DNA of 64,000 bases, taken from contig DVIV01000044.1 in assembly GCA_018710985.1 (NCBI GenBank), positions 1 to 64,000 of the forward strand, given 5' to 3'. Below the pieces are notes generated by a model that had not been told where the DNA came from, made no database searches, and saw only the letters and a list, made by a program, of their open reading frames with translations. Below are positions 33,045 through 41,125 of the stretch, piece after piece. Numbering within the stretch: position 1 is the stretch's first letter; every line of letters starts with the position of its first letter. This DNA comes from Candidatus Limiplasma pullicola (lineage in GTDB: Bacteria; Bacillota; Clostridia; Christensenellales; Aristaeellaceae). The translations under genes were made by a program, and so were the position numbers.

Positions 33045-33094
33045 CAGAAATTGAGGTAGCGCATATTGTCGCGACAAGGGAAGGGGAATTGATC

Positions 33095-34435
33095 ATGTTT
33101 CTCAAAAAAGTAATCGTCGTTGCCATCGCCCTGTGTCTGCTCCTGTCGTTGGGGAACGCCATGGCCGTAGAGTATGTGGCGCAGATCGGCAATACTCAAT
33201 ACGAAACCCTGCAATTGGCCTTTGATGCCGCCGAGACGGGCGACATGGTCGAGGTCATTGCCGACATCGACGGCTTTGCAACCCTCGAGCACGGAAAGAG
33301 TCTCACGCTCAATGTTGGCTCTCATACCATCACCAGCTCGGGAGACACCATTTCCAACAAAGGCAATCTGATCATCACCGGCTCGGGCACGATCAGCAGC
33401 ACCGGCAAGGGGAAGGGCGCCCTTGTCGCTTATCCCGGCGCCAGCACGATCCTCAATGGATGTACCTATGTGGCGTCGGACTGGTACAGTATCAAAAACA
33501 TGGGCACCATGGAAATCTCCTCTCCGACTGTGGTGGAAACCAAGGTTGTCTCCACCCCCAGCAGCGGCGCCAGCCTCATCGCCAACGGCTGGTACGGTAA
33601 CAAGCCCACCGACCGCGACACTGAGTATAGCGGCAAGCCTGCCAAGCTCACCATCTATTCCGGCACGTTTGACGGCGGCATGAACACCATTAAAAACGAC
33701 GACGGCGGCGAGCTGCTCATTGAGTCCGGCACGTTCACCAATACCGTCGGCCCCGCCGTCCTCAACTGGAACGTGGCAACCATCAACGGCGGCGACTTCC
33801 ACTCCCACGCCAGCGTGCTTGCCAACGGTTATCTCAACGATTTCAAAGACAAGGGAATCTTCACCATCAACGGCGGATTCTTCAGCGCCTATGACTCCTC
33901 CGGCAACAACGGCGCTCTGTTTGGCTACGGCCAGGGCAGCGAGAAAGGCGGCCGTATTGTTATCAACGACGGAACCTTCCGCGGAATTGCCACCCCCGTG
34001 ACGAATAGCACCATGGATGTCAACTTCGCCATGCTGATCAACCATGAGCCGCAGTCGGCCTTTGTCGGCAAGGACAATACCTATGCGCGCGTTACGGATC
34101 AGTCGAATGCTTCCTTTTACTTTGTCGGAACCTCAAAGGAGGTATCCGGGCAAGTCGACTCCTTCATTAAGGACGGCGACGTGGTGACGGTCCTTCAGGG
34201 GAGCGTTGCGCTGGAAGATGTTGACAAGGTGGTCACCGTGAAAAACGAGGGCGGCACGGTTGTGGTCAACGGCAAGACCGTTGCCCAGGGCGAAACCTAC
34301 GTCACCTCATCCGCTCAGCCCAGCACAACTCTCCCGCGCACGGGCGATACCACCCCGCTGTCGCTTGCGGTAATGCTGATGCTGCTGTCCCTTGCGGGCG
34401 CTGGCATGCTGATCTGGCGCAAGCGCCTGAACTGA
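33095..34435 (+). CDS. LPxTG-anchored surface protein with a right-handed beta-helix-like repeat region
   Basis: 446 residues from the ATG at 33095 (SD AGGGGA). A signal peptide occupies residues 1-24 (ending NAMA). Residues 30-350 carry a pattern of short beta-strand repeats (GNLIITGSGTISS, AKLTIYSGTFDGG, GELLIESGTFTN, ATINGGDFHS, GIFTINGGFFSA, GRIVINDGTFRG) spaced about 20-40 residues, as in parallel beta-helix adhesins. The C-terminus is a complete sorting signal: LPRTGD, a hydrophobic segment, then WRKRLN. A sortase should attach it to peptidoglycan; none is in this window. Codon use is somewhat more AT-tolerant than its neighbours. The ligand is unknown. Confidence 0.85.
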   Translation: MFLKKVIVVAIALCLLLSLGNAMAVEYVAQIGNTQYETLQLAFDAAETGDMVEVIADIDGFATLEHGKSLTLNVGSHTITSSGDTISNKGNLIITGSGTISSTGKGKGALVAYPGASTILNGCTYVASDWYSIKNMGTMEISSPTVVETKVVSTPSSGASLIANGWYGNKPTDRDTEYSGKPAKLTIYSGTFDGGMNTIKNDDGGELLIESGTFTNTVGPAVLNWNVATINGGDFHSHASVLANGYLNDFKDKGIFTINGGFFSAYDSSGNNGALFGYGQGSEKGGRIVINDGTFRGIATPVTNSTMDVNFAMLINHEPQSAFVGKDNTYARVTDQSNASFYFVGTSKEVSGQVDSFIKDGDVVTVLQGSVALEDVDKVVTVKNEGGTVVVNGKTVAQGETYVTSSAQPSTTLPRTGDTTPLSLAVMLMLLSLAGAGMLIWRKRLN

Positions 34436-34452
34436 GTGAAATGATATACGCC

Positions 34453-34482
34453 GGCCCGGAGGCAATGCCTCCGGGCCTTTTT
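34453..34482 (+). terminator. Terminator of the LPxTG protein gene
   Basis: GGCCCGGAGGC-AAT-GCCTCCGGGCC followed by TTTTT. Confidence 0.9.
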
Positions 34483-34491
34483 GGACAAAAA

Positions 34492-34519
34492 AAGCGCCCC
34501 CGCCGAAGCGGGGGCGCTT
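34492..34519 (-). terminator. Terminator of the zinc-ribbon gene
   Basis: AAGCGCCCCCGC with its complement, loop CGAA. Read leftward it is followed by seven Ts. Read rightward GCTTTTT follows, so it may act both ways. Confidence 0.88.
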
Positions 34520-34531
34520 GCTTTTTCAATC

Positions 34532-34822
34532 TCAGTACTGGCTGTTGCGGTTGCGCTCGAAGCACTCGCGGCAGTACACGGGGCGGTCGCCCTTGGGCTG
34601 GAAGGGCACCTGGGTGGTGCAGCCGCAGCCGTCGCAGATCACCTCGAAGTACTGGCGCTCGGCGCGGCCGGGGTTCTCCCGGTTGCGGCGGGCGGCGCGG
34701 CACTCGTGGCAGCGGGTGGGGTCATTCTGGAAGCCCTTGTCCGCAAAGAACTGCTGCTCAGAAGCGCTGAACACAAATTCCTTGCCACAGTCACGGCATA
34801 CCAAAGTCTTGTCTTCAAACAT
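34532..34822 (-). CDS. Zinc-ribbon domain protein
   Basis: 96 residues from the ATG at 34822 (SD GGAGGG); the track ORF adds 36 upstream codons lacking an SD. There are two Cys-knuckle pairs. The first is CRDCGKEF..CHECR, the zinc-ribbon form common in small clostridial proteins. The second is CDGCG..CRECF. FSASEQQFFADKGFQNDPTRC matches the probable zinc-ribbon family, whose function is not known. It stands alone between terminator and promoter, just beyond dnaA. Confidence 0.85.
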   Translation of the reverse strand: MFEDKTLVCRDCGKEFVFSASEQQFFADKGFQNDPTRCHECRAARRNRENPGRAERQYFEVICDGCGCTTQVPFQPKGDRPVYCRECFERNRNSQY

Positions 34823-34955
34823 GGTTGGATTCCCTCCACTTTTTGGTTTGTTCTGTCTCGCATCTGCTTTGAGTCCCTGGCGTGGTTTCCGTGCTTTCGA
34901 ACAAACTCGAAGGAAAGGAACCTGAACCATATAACCTAAGCTGGACAGCAGCTCA

Positions 34956-34984
34956 ATTATAGCATGAATCCGTTCGTTTGCAAA
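34956..34984 (-). promoter_or_regulatory. Promoter of the zinc-ribbon gene
   Basis: On the minus strand TTTGCA (34979-34984), 17 bp, perfect TATAAT (34956-34961). The leader is about 125 nt. Confidence 0.75.
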
Positions 34985-35017
34985 GCGGTTTCCCGAAATT
35001 TTCTTTCCCGGCGCGCG

Positions 35018-36343
35018 TCAGGTGGGGTTTTTGATCATTCGGCGGATGTCGTCCAGGAGGCTGACCAGGCTGGGCGACTGCTTGATGGAATCCTCCACCT
35101 TGCTGATGGAGGACATCACCGTGGTGTAATGCCGTCCGCCAAAGGCGTCGCCGATGCGGGTCAGGCTCAGGCCCATCATCTCGCGGGCCAGGTACATGGC
35201 GATCTGCCGGGGCACGGTGATCTCGTGGTTGCGCTTGGGGCTTTTGAGGTCCTCCACGCTCAGGCCGTAGTAGTTGGCCACGGCGTCCTGAATGCTGTCA
35301 CAGGTGATCACGCGCGTTTCGGAGTGCTTGAACAGCTCGCGCAGGGCCTCGCGTGCCAGCTGCATGTCAATGGGCCGGCGGGTCAGGCTGGAATACGCCG
35401 TCAGGCGGGTCACGCTGCCCTCCAGCTCACGCACGTTGGTGTCGATCTTCTCAGCGATCAGCGCCAGGATGTCGTCGCTGATGTTGAGGTGCTCAAACTC
35501 CGCCTTCTTTCGCAGGATCGCCAGCCGCGTCTCGAAATCCGGCCGCTGGATGTCCGCCACCAGGCCGCCCTCAAAGCGGCTGCACAGGCGTTCCTCCAGC
35601 TTCTGGATCTCCTTGGGCGGCTTGTCGGAGGTCATCACGATCTGCTTGCCGGCCTCGCGCAGGTGGTTGAAGGTATGGAAGAACTCCTCCTCCGTGCCGT
35701 GCTTTCCCGCGATGAACTGAATATCGTCCACCATGAGGATGTCCACGTTGCGGAATCGTTCGCGGAACTGTTGGTTCTGGTTGCTCTGCATGGCGCTGAC
35801 CAGCTGGTTGGTGAAGTCCTCGCTGGTGATGTATAATATGCGCATATCGGGGTAGAGCTCATGCGCGTAGTGGCCGATGGCGTGCATCAGATGCGTCTTG
35901 CCAAGGCCCACGCCGCCGTAGATGAACAGCGGGTTGTACGCCTTGGCGGGCACCTCCGCCACCGCCAGAGACACCGCATGCGCGAACCGGTTGCTGGAGC
36001 CCACCACAAAGGTGTCAAAGGTGTACTTGGGGTTGAGCAGCGCCAGCGTATCGCCCGACGTGCGGGCCTCCAGCGCCTTGAGGCGGTCCTTGAGCTCCTC
36101 GTGGCTGTAGACCTCCACCGTCAGGGCGCGGCCCGCCGCCGTGCTGACCGCCTTCTGAATCTGGCCCATGTAGCGGCTGGTGCCCATCTGCTGGACCACC
36201 GGGCTTACGCACTCCAAAAGCACGATGTCCCCCACCAGCGCACAGGGCTTAAGAGCCGTTTCAATCCAGGTGCTGTAACTGATGCGGGTCATCTCCTCCT
36301 GCAGAATCTTGCAGGCGCTTCCCCACAGCTCCTCAGCCTTCAT
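35018..36343 (-). CDS. dnaA: Chromosomal replication initiator DnaA
   Basis: 441 residues from the ATG at 36343; the track ORF starts 88 codons upstream, across the promoter. All four domains are visible. Domain I is LWGSACKILQEEMTRISYSTWIE. A short linker follows. The AAA+ ATPase has Walker A GGVGLGKT at about 143-150, Walker B MVDDIQF and sensor SRFEGGLVADI. The C-terminal DNA-binding domain has the DnaA signature around GLSLTRIGDAFGGRHYTTV. It binds TTATCCACA boxes and melts the origin. No dnaN, recF or gyrB follows it here, unlike most Firmicutes. The SD (GGAAGG) is rather far, 14 bases, so a GTG one codon earlier is possible. Confidence 0.96.
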   Translation of the reverse strand: MKAEELWGSACKILQEEMTRISYSTWIETALKPCALVGDIVLLECVSPVVQQMGTSRYMGQIQKAVSTAAGRALTVEVYSHEELKDRLKALEARTSGDTLALLNPKYTFDTFVVGSSNRFAHAVSLAVAEVPAKAYNPLFIYGGVGLGKTHLMHAIGHYAHELYPDMRILYITSEDFTNQLVSAMQSNQNQQFRERFRNVDILMVDDIQFIAGKHGTEEEFFHTFNHLREAGKQIVMTSDKPPKEIQKLEERLCSRFEGGLVADIQRPDFETRLAILRKKAEFEHLNISDDILALIAEKIDTNVRELEGSVTRLTAYSSLTRRPIDMQLAREALRELFKHSETRVITCDSIQDAVANYYGLSVEDLKSPKRNHEITVPRQIAMYLAREMMGLSLTRIGDAFGGRHYTTVMSSISKVEDSIKQSPSLVSLLDDIRRMIKNPT

Positions 36344-36799
36344 CACGGCGCATTCAACCTTCCATTCATGTATATTATACAAAATTTGCTTTGGTCTGTT
36401 ATCCACAATGGTTTCTTCCAAAGATGCAAAGAATGTGGAAAACGCCCTTGTGGAAAACCACATGCGCCGTTCCACATTTCGTGCATTATCATAGCAGATA
36501 CGGACACTTTTGACAAGTCTCCCCCATTGCCGCACTTTTGCATAGGCGGGCGAATGTTGAAAACCCTCTTTCCTACCCATGGTGGCAGGGCGTCTCCTCC
36601 CCCACAAAACATGGCGCTTGACAAGTTATAAATGTATTAATATTCACTTTTTATTGTATAATATTACAATTCTTAAAGAAATGATTTCCTTCTGTCATAT
36701 TTTCGCGCACAAAAACAAGGACTTGATGAAGAGAATGTAGAAATATGTTGCAGAATTGGGTTGGCATCAGCCCGCACAGACGGGAGGTATCAGGCGGCG
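36344..36799. other. Candidate oriC / dnaA regulatory region
   Basis: The gap between divergent dnaA and the 162-residue ORF contains a perfect DnaA box TTATCCACA (36399-36407, + strand) and two TTTTCCACA boxes in reverse orientation (36434-36442, 36449-36457). A weak further site lies near 36468. An AT-rich stretch follows (about 36618-36690) and could be the unwinding element. The dnaA promoter (-35 ATAACA 36397-36402, 17 bp, TATAAT 36374-36379, minus strand) overlaps the perfect box, which would give autoregulation. As an origin this is probable but unproven, because large operons on its left run head-on to a fork leaving here. Confidence 0.6.
36618..36646 (+). promoter_or_regulatory. Possible promoter for the ORF right of dnaA
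   Basis: TTGACA (36618-36623), 17 bp, TATTCA (36641-36646), inside the AT-rich stretch. A perfect TATAAT further on has no good -35. Confidence 0.45.
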
Positions 36800-37288
36800 A
36801 TGGCGATTCCCGTTGGGGTGGCGGATGTGGAGCGCGTGCTCAGGCCGTGGCTTGGGACGCTTTTTTTGAGCGCCAACCCGCTGGCTTCCGAGGTGGCCGA
36901 CCACATGCGCGCCTACGCGCCCTACCGCCAGACGCTGGAAAGCCTGCGCGACGAGCTGGAGAGCCTGCTGCTGGTGAAACTCAACCGCCTGACCAGCGGC
37001 AGCCTGACCGTCATCACCGACAATTACCACACCCGGCACCTGAGCACGGGGCAGCTCGCCGCCATCACCGACGACCTGATGGGCGTAATCTTTGACAAGC
37101 TGACCCCCTTTTCCGCCAACTTCATCAAGCTCAACGACTACAGCCTGCGCGTATGCAGCCTCAATGCCCTGCGCGTGCTGTACCAGCGCTACGCCTCCTT
37201 CTATACCAAGGAGGAATTTGATTTCATGGTGCACATGATCCGCACCATCTATCCCCCGGAGCGGTATGCCGCGTGGCTCAAGGAGTAG
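36800..37288 (+). CDS. Unrecognised small protein divergent from dnaA
   Basis: 162 residues from the ATG at 36800, with GGGAGG 12 bases upstream; a TTG at 36763 has no SD. I do not recognise the family. It has no signal peptide, membrane segment or Cys-rich motif. The middle (LVKLNRLTSGSLTVITDNYHTRHLSTGQLAAITDDLMGVIFDKL) looks like a compact alpha/beta domain. The C-terminus is helical and rich in Tyr, Phe and Arg. It lies between the DnaA-box region and rarA, so a replication-linked role is conceivable but unsupported. Confidence 0.7.
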   Translation: MAIPVGVADVERVLRPWLGTLFLSANPLASEVADHMRAYAPYRQTLESLRDELESLLLVKLNRLTSGSLTVITDNYHTRHLSTGQLAAITDDLMGVIFDKLTPFSANFIKLNDYSLRVCSLNALRVLYQRYASFYTKEEFDFMVHMIRTIYPPERYAAWLKE

Positions 37289-37296
37289 GCCGCGCG

Positions 37297-37325
37297 TTGC
37301 ATTTTTGAAAGAAAAAGTGTATAGT
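37297..37325 (+). promoter_or_regulatory. rarA promoter
   Basis: TTGCAT (37297-37302), 17 bp, TATAGT (37320-37325). The 70-nt leader has no clear SD before the chosen rarA ATG. Confidence 0.6.
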
Positions 37326-37396
37326 GTGTAGTGTTTGCCTGTCTTCCCCCAACCGACGACCCGTGCGGCGCGGCCTGTCCCGCCGCCTTTGACTGC

Positions 37397-38743
37397 ATGA
37401 ACGATTTTGAACAGCAAACCCTTTTTGCCGGCCTGGAGACAAGCGTCTCTCTGCCGCCCCTGGCCGAACGCATGCGCCCCCGCACGCTTGACGAATTTGT
37501 GGGGCAGGAGCGGCTTTTGGGGCCGGGCCGGCTGCTGCGCCGCGCCATCGAGGCCGACCGGCTGCAAAGCAGCATCTTCTGGGGGCCGCCCGGCTGCGGA
37601 AAGACCACGCTGGCTTCCATCATCGCCCGCATGACGGGCAGCGCCTTTGAAAAGCTCAACGCTGTGACCAGCGGCGTGGCGGACGTCCGCCAGGTGCTCA
37701 AGGAGGCGCAGGATCGCCGCCTGCGCTACGGCCGCGCCACCTATCTGCTTCTGGATGAATGTCATCGCTGGTCCAAGGCGCAGAGTGACAGCATTTTGCC
37801 CGCCATCGAAAGCGGCCTGATCCGCTTCATCGGCTCTACGACGGAAAACCCCATGGTCAGCATGACCCCCGCCATCGTGAGCCGGTGCCGGGTGTTCCAG
37901 TTCGAGCCTCTGCAGGAGGCGGACGTGCTTCGTGCGCTGCAAAACGCCCTGCGCGACCCGGAGCGCGGCTACGGTGCAAGCGACGTGCGCGTGGAGGACG
38001 GCGCGCTCGCCTACATCGCCCGCATGTCGGGCGGCGACGTGCGCACGGCGCTGGGCGCGCTGGAGCTGGCCTGGCTGACCACCGCCGAGGAAACCGACCC
38101 CTCGACCGGCCGTCCCTTCAAGCGCCTGACGCTGGAGACGGCCCAGGAAAGCGTGCAAAAGCCCCTGCTCAAGATGGACGAGAGGCAGTATTACGACATG
38201 CTCTCCGCCTTCATCAAAAGCATGCGCGGCAGCGACCCGGATGCGGCGCTCTTCTGGTTCAGCCGCCTGATCTACGCGGGCGTGGACCCCAGACTCATCG
38301 TGCGGCGCATCGTGGTGCATGCCAGCGAGGATGTGGGGCTGGCCGATCCCCTGGCCATGCTGCAGGCGCAGGCCGCCGTGACGGCGCTGGAATTTGTGGG
38401 CATGCCGGAGGCGCGCATCCCCATCGCGCAGGCCATCATCGCCGTCTGCCTGGCGGAGAAGAGCAACAGCGTGTGCACGGCCATCGACGCCGCCATGGCG
38501 GATGCCCAGAAGGGCGGGCTGGCCCCCGTGCCCCCGTATCTGCGCGACCAGAGCTATGCCACGCCGCACGCGCAGACGCCGCAGTACAAATACCCCCACG
38601 ATTACCCCGGCCACTTTGTCAGGCAGGCCTACATGCCGCCGGGTTACGAGCATACCGTGTACTACCGGCCCACCGGCCAGGGGCACGAGGCCAAGCTCCG
38701 CGACCGGCACGGGCGCAGATTTGGAGAAGGCCATGAAGCATGA
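37397..38743 (+). CDS. rarA: Replication-associated recombination protein RarA (MgsA)
   Basis: 448 residues from the ATG at 37397; the track's start 22 codons earlier gives a Cys/Pro-rich extension unlike the family. It is a clamp-loader-type AAA+ ATPase acting at stalled forks. Visible are LAERMRPRTLDEFVGQERL, Walker A GPPGCGKT (63-70), a Walker B-like LLLDECHR (usually DEIHR), FIGSTTENP, SRCRVFQF and the C-terminal YKYPHDYPGHFVRQAYMP. Its last 11 bases overlap the start of the histidine kinase gene. Confidence 0.94.
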   Translation: MNDFEQQTLFAGLETSVSLPPLAERMRPRTLDEFVGQERLLGPGRLLRRAIEADRLQSSIFWGPPGCGKTTLASIIARMTGSAFEKLNAVTSGVADVRQVLKEAQDRRLRYGRATYLLLDECHRWSKAQSDSILPAIESGLIRFIGSTTENPMVSMTPAIVSRCRVFQFEPLQEADVLRALQNALRDPERGYGASDVRVEDGALAYIARMSGGDVRTALGALELAWLTTAEETDPSTGRPFKRLTLETAQESVQKPLLKMDERQYYDMLSAFIKSMRGSDPDAALFWFSRLIYAGVDPRLIVRRIVVHASEDVGLADPLAMLQAQAAVTALEFVGMPEARIPIAQAIIAVCLAEKSNSVCTAIDAAMADAQKGGLAPVPPYLRDQSYATPHAQTPQYKYPHDYPGHFVRQAYMPPGYEHTVYYRPTGQGHEAKLRDRHGRRFGEGHEA

Positions 38744-39626
38744 GCTGAAACGCAAGCCCGACGTCCAAAAAACCACGATGTTTGCCATCGTGGTCAACGC
38801 CGTGCAGATCGCCGTGCTGTTTGCCTTCGTGCTCTATGTGCTCACCGCGGGGCCGGAGGCGCGCAACAGCTGGTCCCTGCAATTCATGGTCATCGCCGGC
38901 GCGCTGATGGCCGCCTGGGGCGCCAGCGTGGACATTCAGGACGCGCTGCGCACCCGCCGGCTGGAGCGCACCATCGGTGAACTTCGGGTAACCAACGAGC
39001 AGATGGACGCGCTCAACCTGCGGCTCCGCGCCCAGCGGCACGACTTTCTCAACCATCTCCAGGTGGTCTACAGCCTGCTGGAGATGCAGGAATACGGCGA
39101 GGCCACGGCCTATCTGGAGCGCGTGTACGACGAGCACCGGTCCGTTTCCTCGGTGCTGCGCACCAAAATGACGGCCTTCAACGCGCTCCTGCAGGTCAAG
39201 AGCGCAGCGTGCGAGGAGCGCGGCATCGCGCTGGAGATGGACATCCGCAGCACGCTGGAGGGCCTGCCCGTGCCGCCGTGGGAGCTCTGCTGCATCATCG
39301 GCAACCTCATGGACAACGCCATGGACGCCGTGGAGGACGTGCCGGGAGGGCGCATCCGGCTGTCCGTTTCGGAGGACCTGCGCGGCTTTGCCTTTGTGAT
39401 TTCCAACAACGGCGCCCCCATCCCGGAGGAGCTGCGCGGCCGGCTTTTCGAGCCGGGCGTGTCCACCAAGGGCGAGGGCCATGGGCTGGGGCTGAGCATC
39501 GTGCGCAGCACGCTGGCCGAGTACGGGGGAACCATCGCCCTGGAAACCGACCCCGAGACCGTCTTTACCGTCACCGTGCCCCGCGAAAGCGCGGGCGCGC
39601 CGAAGCCTGCGCCCGAGGGGCGCTAA
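38733..39626 (+). CDS. Spo0B-type sensor histidine kinase, orphan
   Basis: 297 residues from the ATG at 38733 (SD GGAGAAGG). Two membrane segments (about 15-38 and 50-67) are followed by a coiled-coil linker. Then comes a Spo0B/CitA-like dimerisation box, RAQRHDFLNHLQVVYSLLEM, with the phosphoacceptor His at 103. A HATPase_c domain has IIGNLMDNAMDAVED (N box) and EGHGLGLSIV (G boxes). There is no sensor domain between the membrane segments beyond about a dozen residues, so the input is probably intramembrane or cytoplasmic. No response regulator gene is nearby. In a spore-former, Spo0A is a possible partner; that is inference. Confidence 0.85.
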   Translation: MKHELKRKPDVQKTTMFAIVVNAVQIAVLFAFVLYVLTAGPEARNSWSLQFMVIAGALMAAWGASVDIQDALRTRRLERTIGELRVTNEQMDALNLRLRAQRHDFLNHLQVVYSLLEMQEYGEATAYLERVYDEHRSVSSVLRTKMTAFNALLQVKSAACEERGIALEMDIRSTLEGLPVPPWELCCIIGNLMDNAMDAVEDVPGGRIRLSVSEDLRGFAFVISNNGAPIPEELRGRLFEPGVSTKGEGHGLGLSIVRSTLAEYGGTIALETDPETVFTVTVPRESAGAPKPAPEGR

Positions 39627-39661
39627 CACACGAAGGGAGCGCGGGGAATCCCCGCAGGTAC

Positions 39662-41125
39662 ATGGAACGCAGCAAGCAGCGGTTTTTGAAGAACATGGTG
39701 GGATTTTCCATGGTGACATGGATCTCCTTTGCGCTGGGCTTTATCGCCACGCCCATCTCCACACGGCTCTTTGCGCCTGCGGAGCTGGCGCGGGTGAGCA
39801 TGTTCGGCACCTACACGTCGCTGTTCTGCTCGGTGTGCTACCTGGGGCTGGACCAGGCGTTCGTCCGTTTCTTCCGCGAAACCCCCGGCCGCATGACGCC
39901 GCGCGCGCTTATGACCTTCTGCCTGGCGGTGGCGCTGGGCTTCGGGGTGGTGTCCTCGGCGGTGCTGCTGGGCTTCTGGCGCTCCCTGAGCGGGGAGATC
40001 GTGGGGCAGCCGGATTTCTCCATCTTCCTGTGCCTGTGCCTCTACAGCTGCTCGCTGGTGATTTTCCGCTTTCTGTCGCTGTGCTACCGCATGGAGCAGA
40101 ACGCGCTGCTCTACACCATCCAGGGCGTGGTGCACGCGCTTCTGACCAAAATCGCCTATCTGGCGGTGGGTTTCAGCCGTCCCACGGGCCGCAGCGCCAT
40201 TCTGGCCCTCACGGCGCTGATGGCGGTCTTTACGGTGGTCTTTCTGATTTTGCAGCGGGGCCGGCTGGACTTTTCCTTTCCCCGCCAGACCGACCGGGAC
40301 GCTGTGCGCGAGCTGGCCAAATACGCCCTGCCGCTGGTGCCGCTGAGCGTGCTGAGCTGGCTGAATACCTCGGTGAGCACGCTGGCGCTCAAGCACCTGC
40401 TCGGATACGAGGCGACGGGCATCTTCTCCAGCGCGCTGGGGCTGGCCTCTACCATCAACATCATCCAGACGGGCTTCAACACCTACTGGGCCCCCTATGT
40501 GCTGGAAAACTACCAGAGCGACGACCGCCAGCGCTTCTATACCGTGCACCGGCTCATGGCCTGCATGCTCACGCTCTTCGGGCTGGGCATCACGCTGCTT
40601 CAGTCCCCGGTGTTTTTGCTGCTGGGCAAGAGCTACCGAAGCTCGGTGGTGTTCTTCCCGTTTTTGTTCCTCTCTCCCATCTGCTACTGCCTGGGCGAAA
40701 CCACGGGCATGGGCATCACCATCTCCAAAAAAACCTACTGGACCACGCTCATCTATCTGTTCTCCTCCTTGGCCAACATCGGGCTGTGCTACCTGCTCAT
40801 CCCCCCGCTGGGCATCTCCGGCGCGGCCATGGCCTCGGCGCTTTCAGCCATTCTCACGCTGCTTCTGCGCACCGCCGTGGGCGAAAGGTACTACCGTGCG
40901 ATCCTCAACTACCGCTGCCTGGCCCTGACCATCGGGCTGATGACGGCGGCGTCCTTCCTGAACCTGCTGCTAAGCGGCGTATGGAAATACGCGGCGCTGA
41001 TTCTGGTGCTGGCGCTGGCCTGCGCCCTGTTCCGCGCGGAGCTTCGGACCCTTGCGACCACCGCCGGGCAGGTGCTTGCCGCGCTGCGCGGCCATATCAG
41101 GAAGGAGGAGCGCCATGGGCGATAA
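39662..41125 (+). CDS. Polysaccharide (Wzx/RfbX-like) flippase
   Basis: 487 residues with about fourteen hydrophobic segments and the oligosaccharide-flippase opening MVGFSMVTWISFALGFIATPISTRLF. It also has a central KYALPLVPLSVLSWLNTSVSTLALKHLLG and late PPLGISGAAMASALSA, typical of the MATE/MVF-like MOP superfamily. It probably moves lipid-linked glycan across the membrane for surface polymer assembly. A small GC-rich hairpin (GCGGGG-AAT-CCCCGC, 39641-39655) separates the GGGAG from the ATG. It overlaps the glycosyltransferase gene by 11 bp. Confidence 0.88.
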   Translation: MERSKQRFLKNMVGFSMVTWISFALGFIATPISTRLFAPAELARVSMFGTYTSLFCSVCYLGLDQAFVRFFRETPGRMTPRALMTFCLAVALGFGVVSSAVLLGFWRSLSGEIVGQPDFSIFLCLCLYSCSLVIFRFLSLCYRMEQNALLYTIQGVVHALLTKIAYLAVGFSRPTGRSAILALTALMAVFTVVFLILQRGRLDFSFPRQTDRDAVRELAKYALPLVPLSVLSWLNTSVSTLALKHLLGYEATGIFSSALGLASTINIIQTGFNTYWAPYVLENYQSDDRQRFYTVHRLMACMLTLFGLGITLLQSPVFLLLGKSYRSSVVFFPFLFLSPICYCLGETTGMGITISKKTYWTTLIYLFSSLANIGLCYLLIPPLGISGAAMASALSAILTLLLRTAVGERYYRAILNYRCLALTIGLMTAASFLNLLLSGVWKYAALILVLALACALFRAELRTLATTAGQVLAALRGHIRKEERHGR

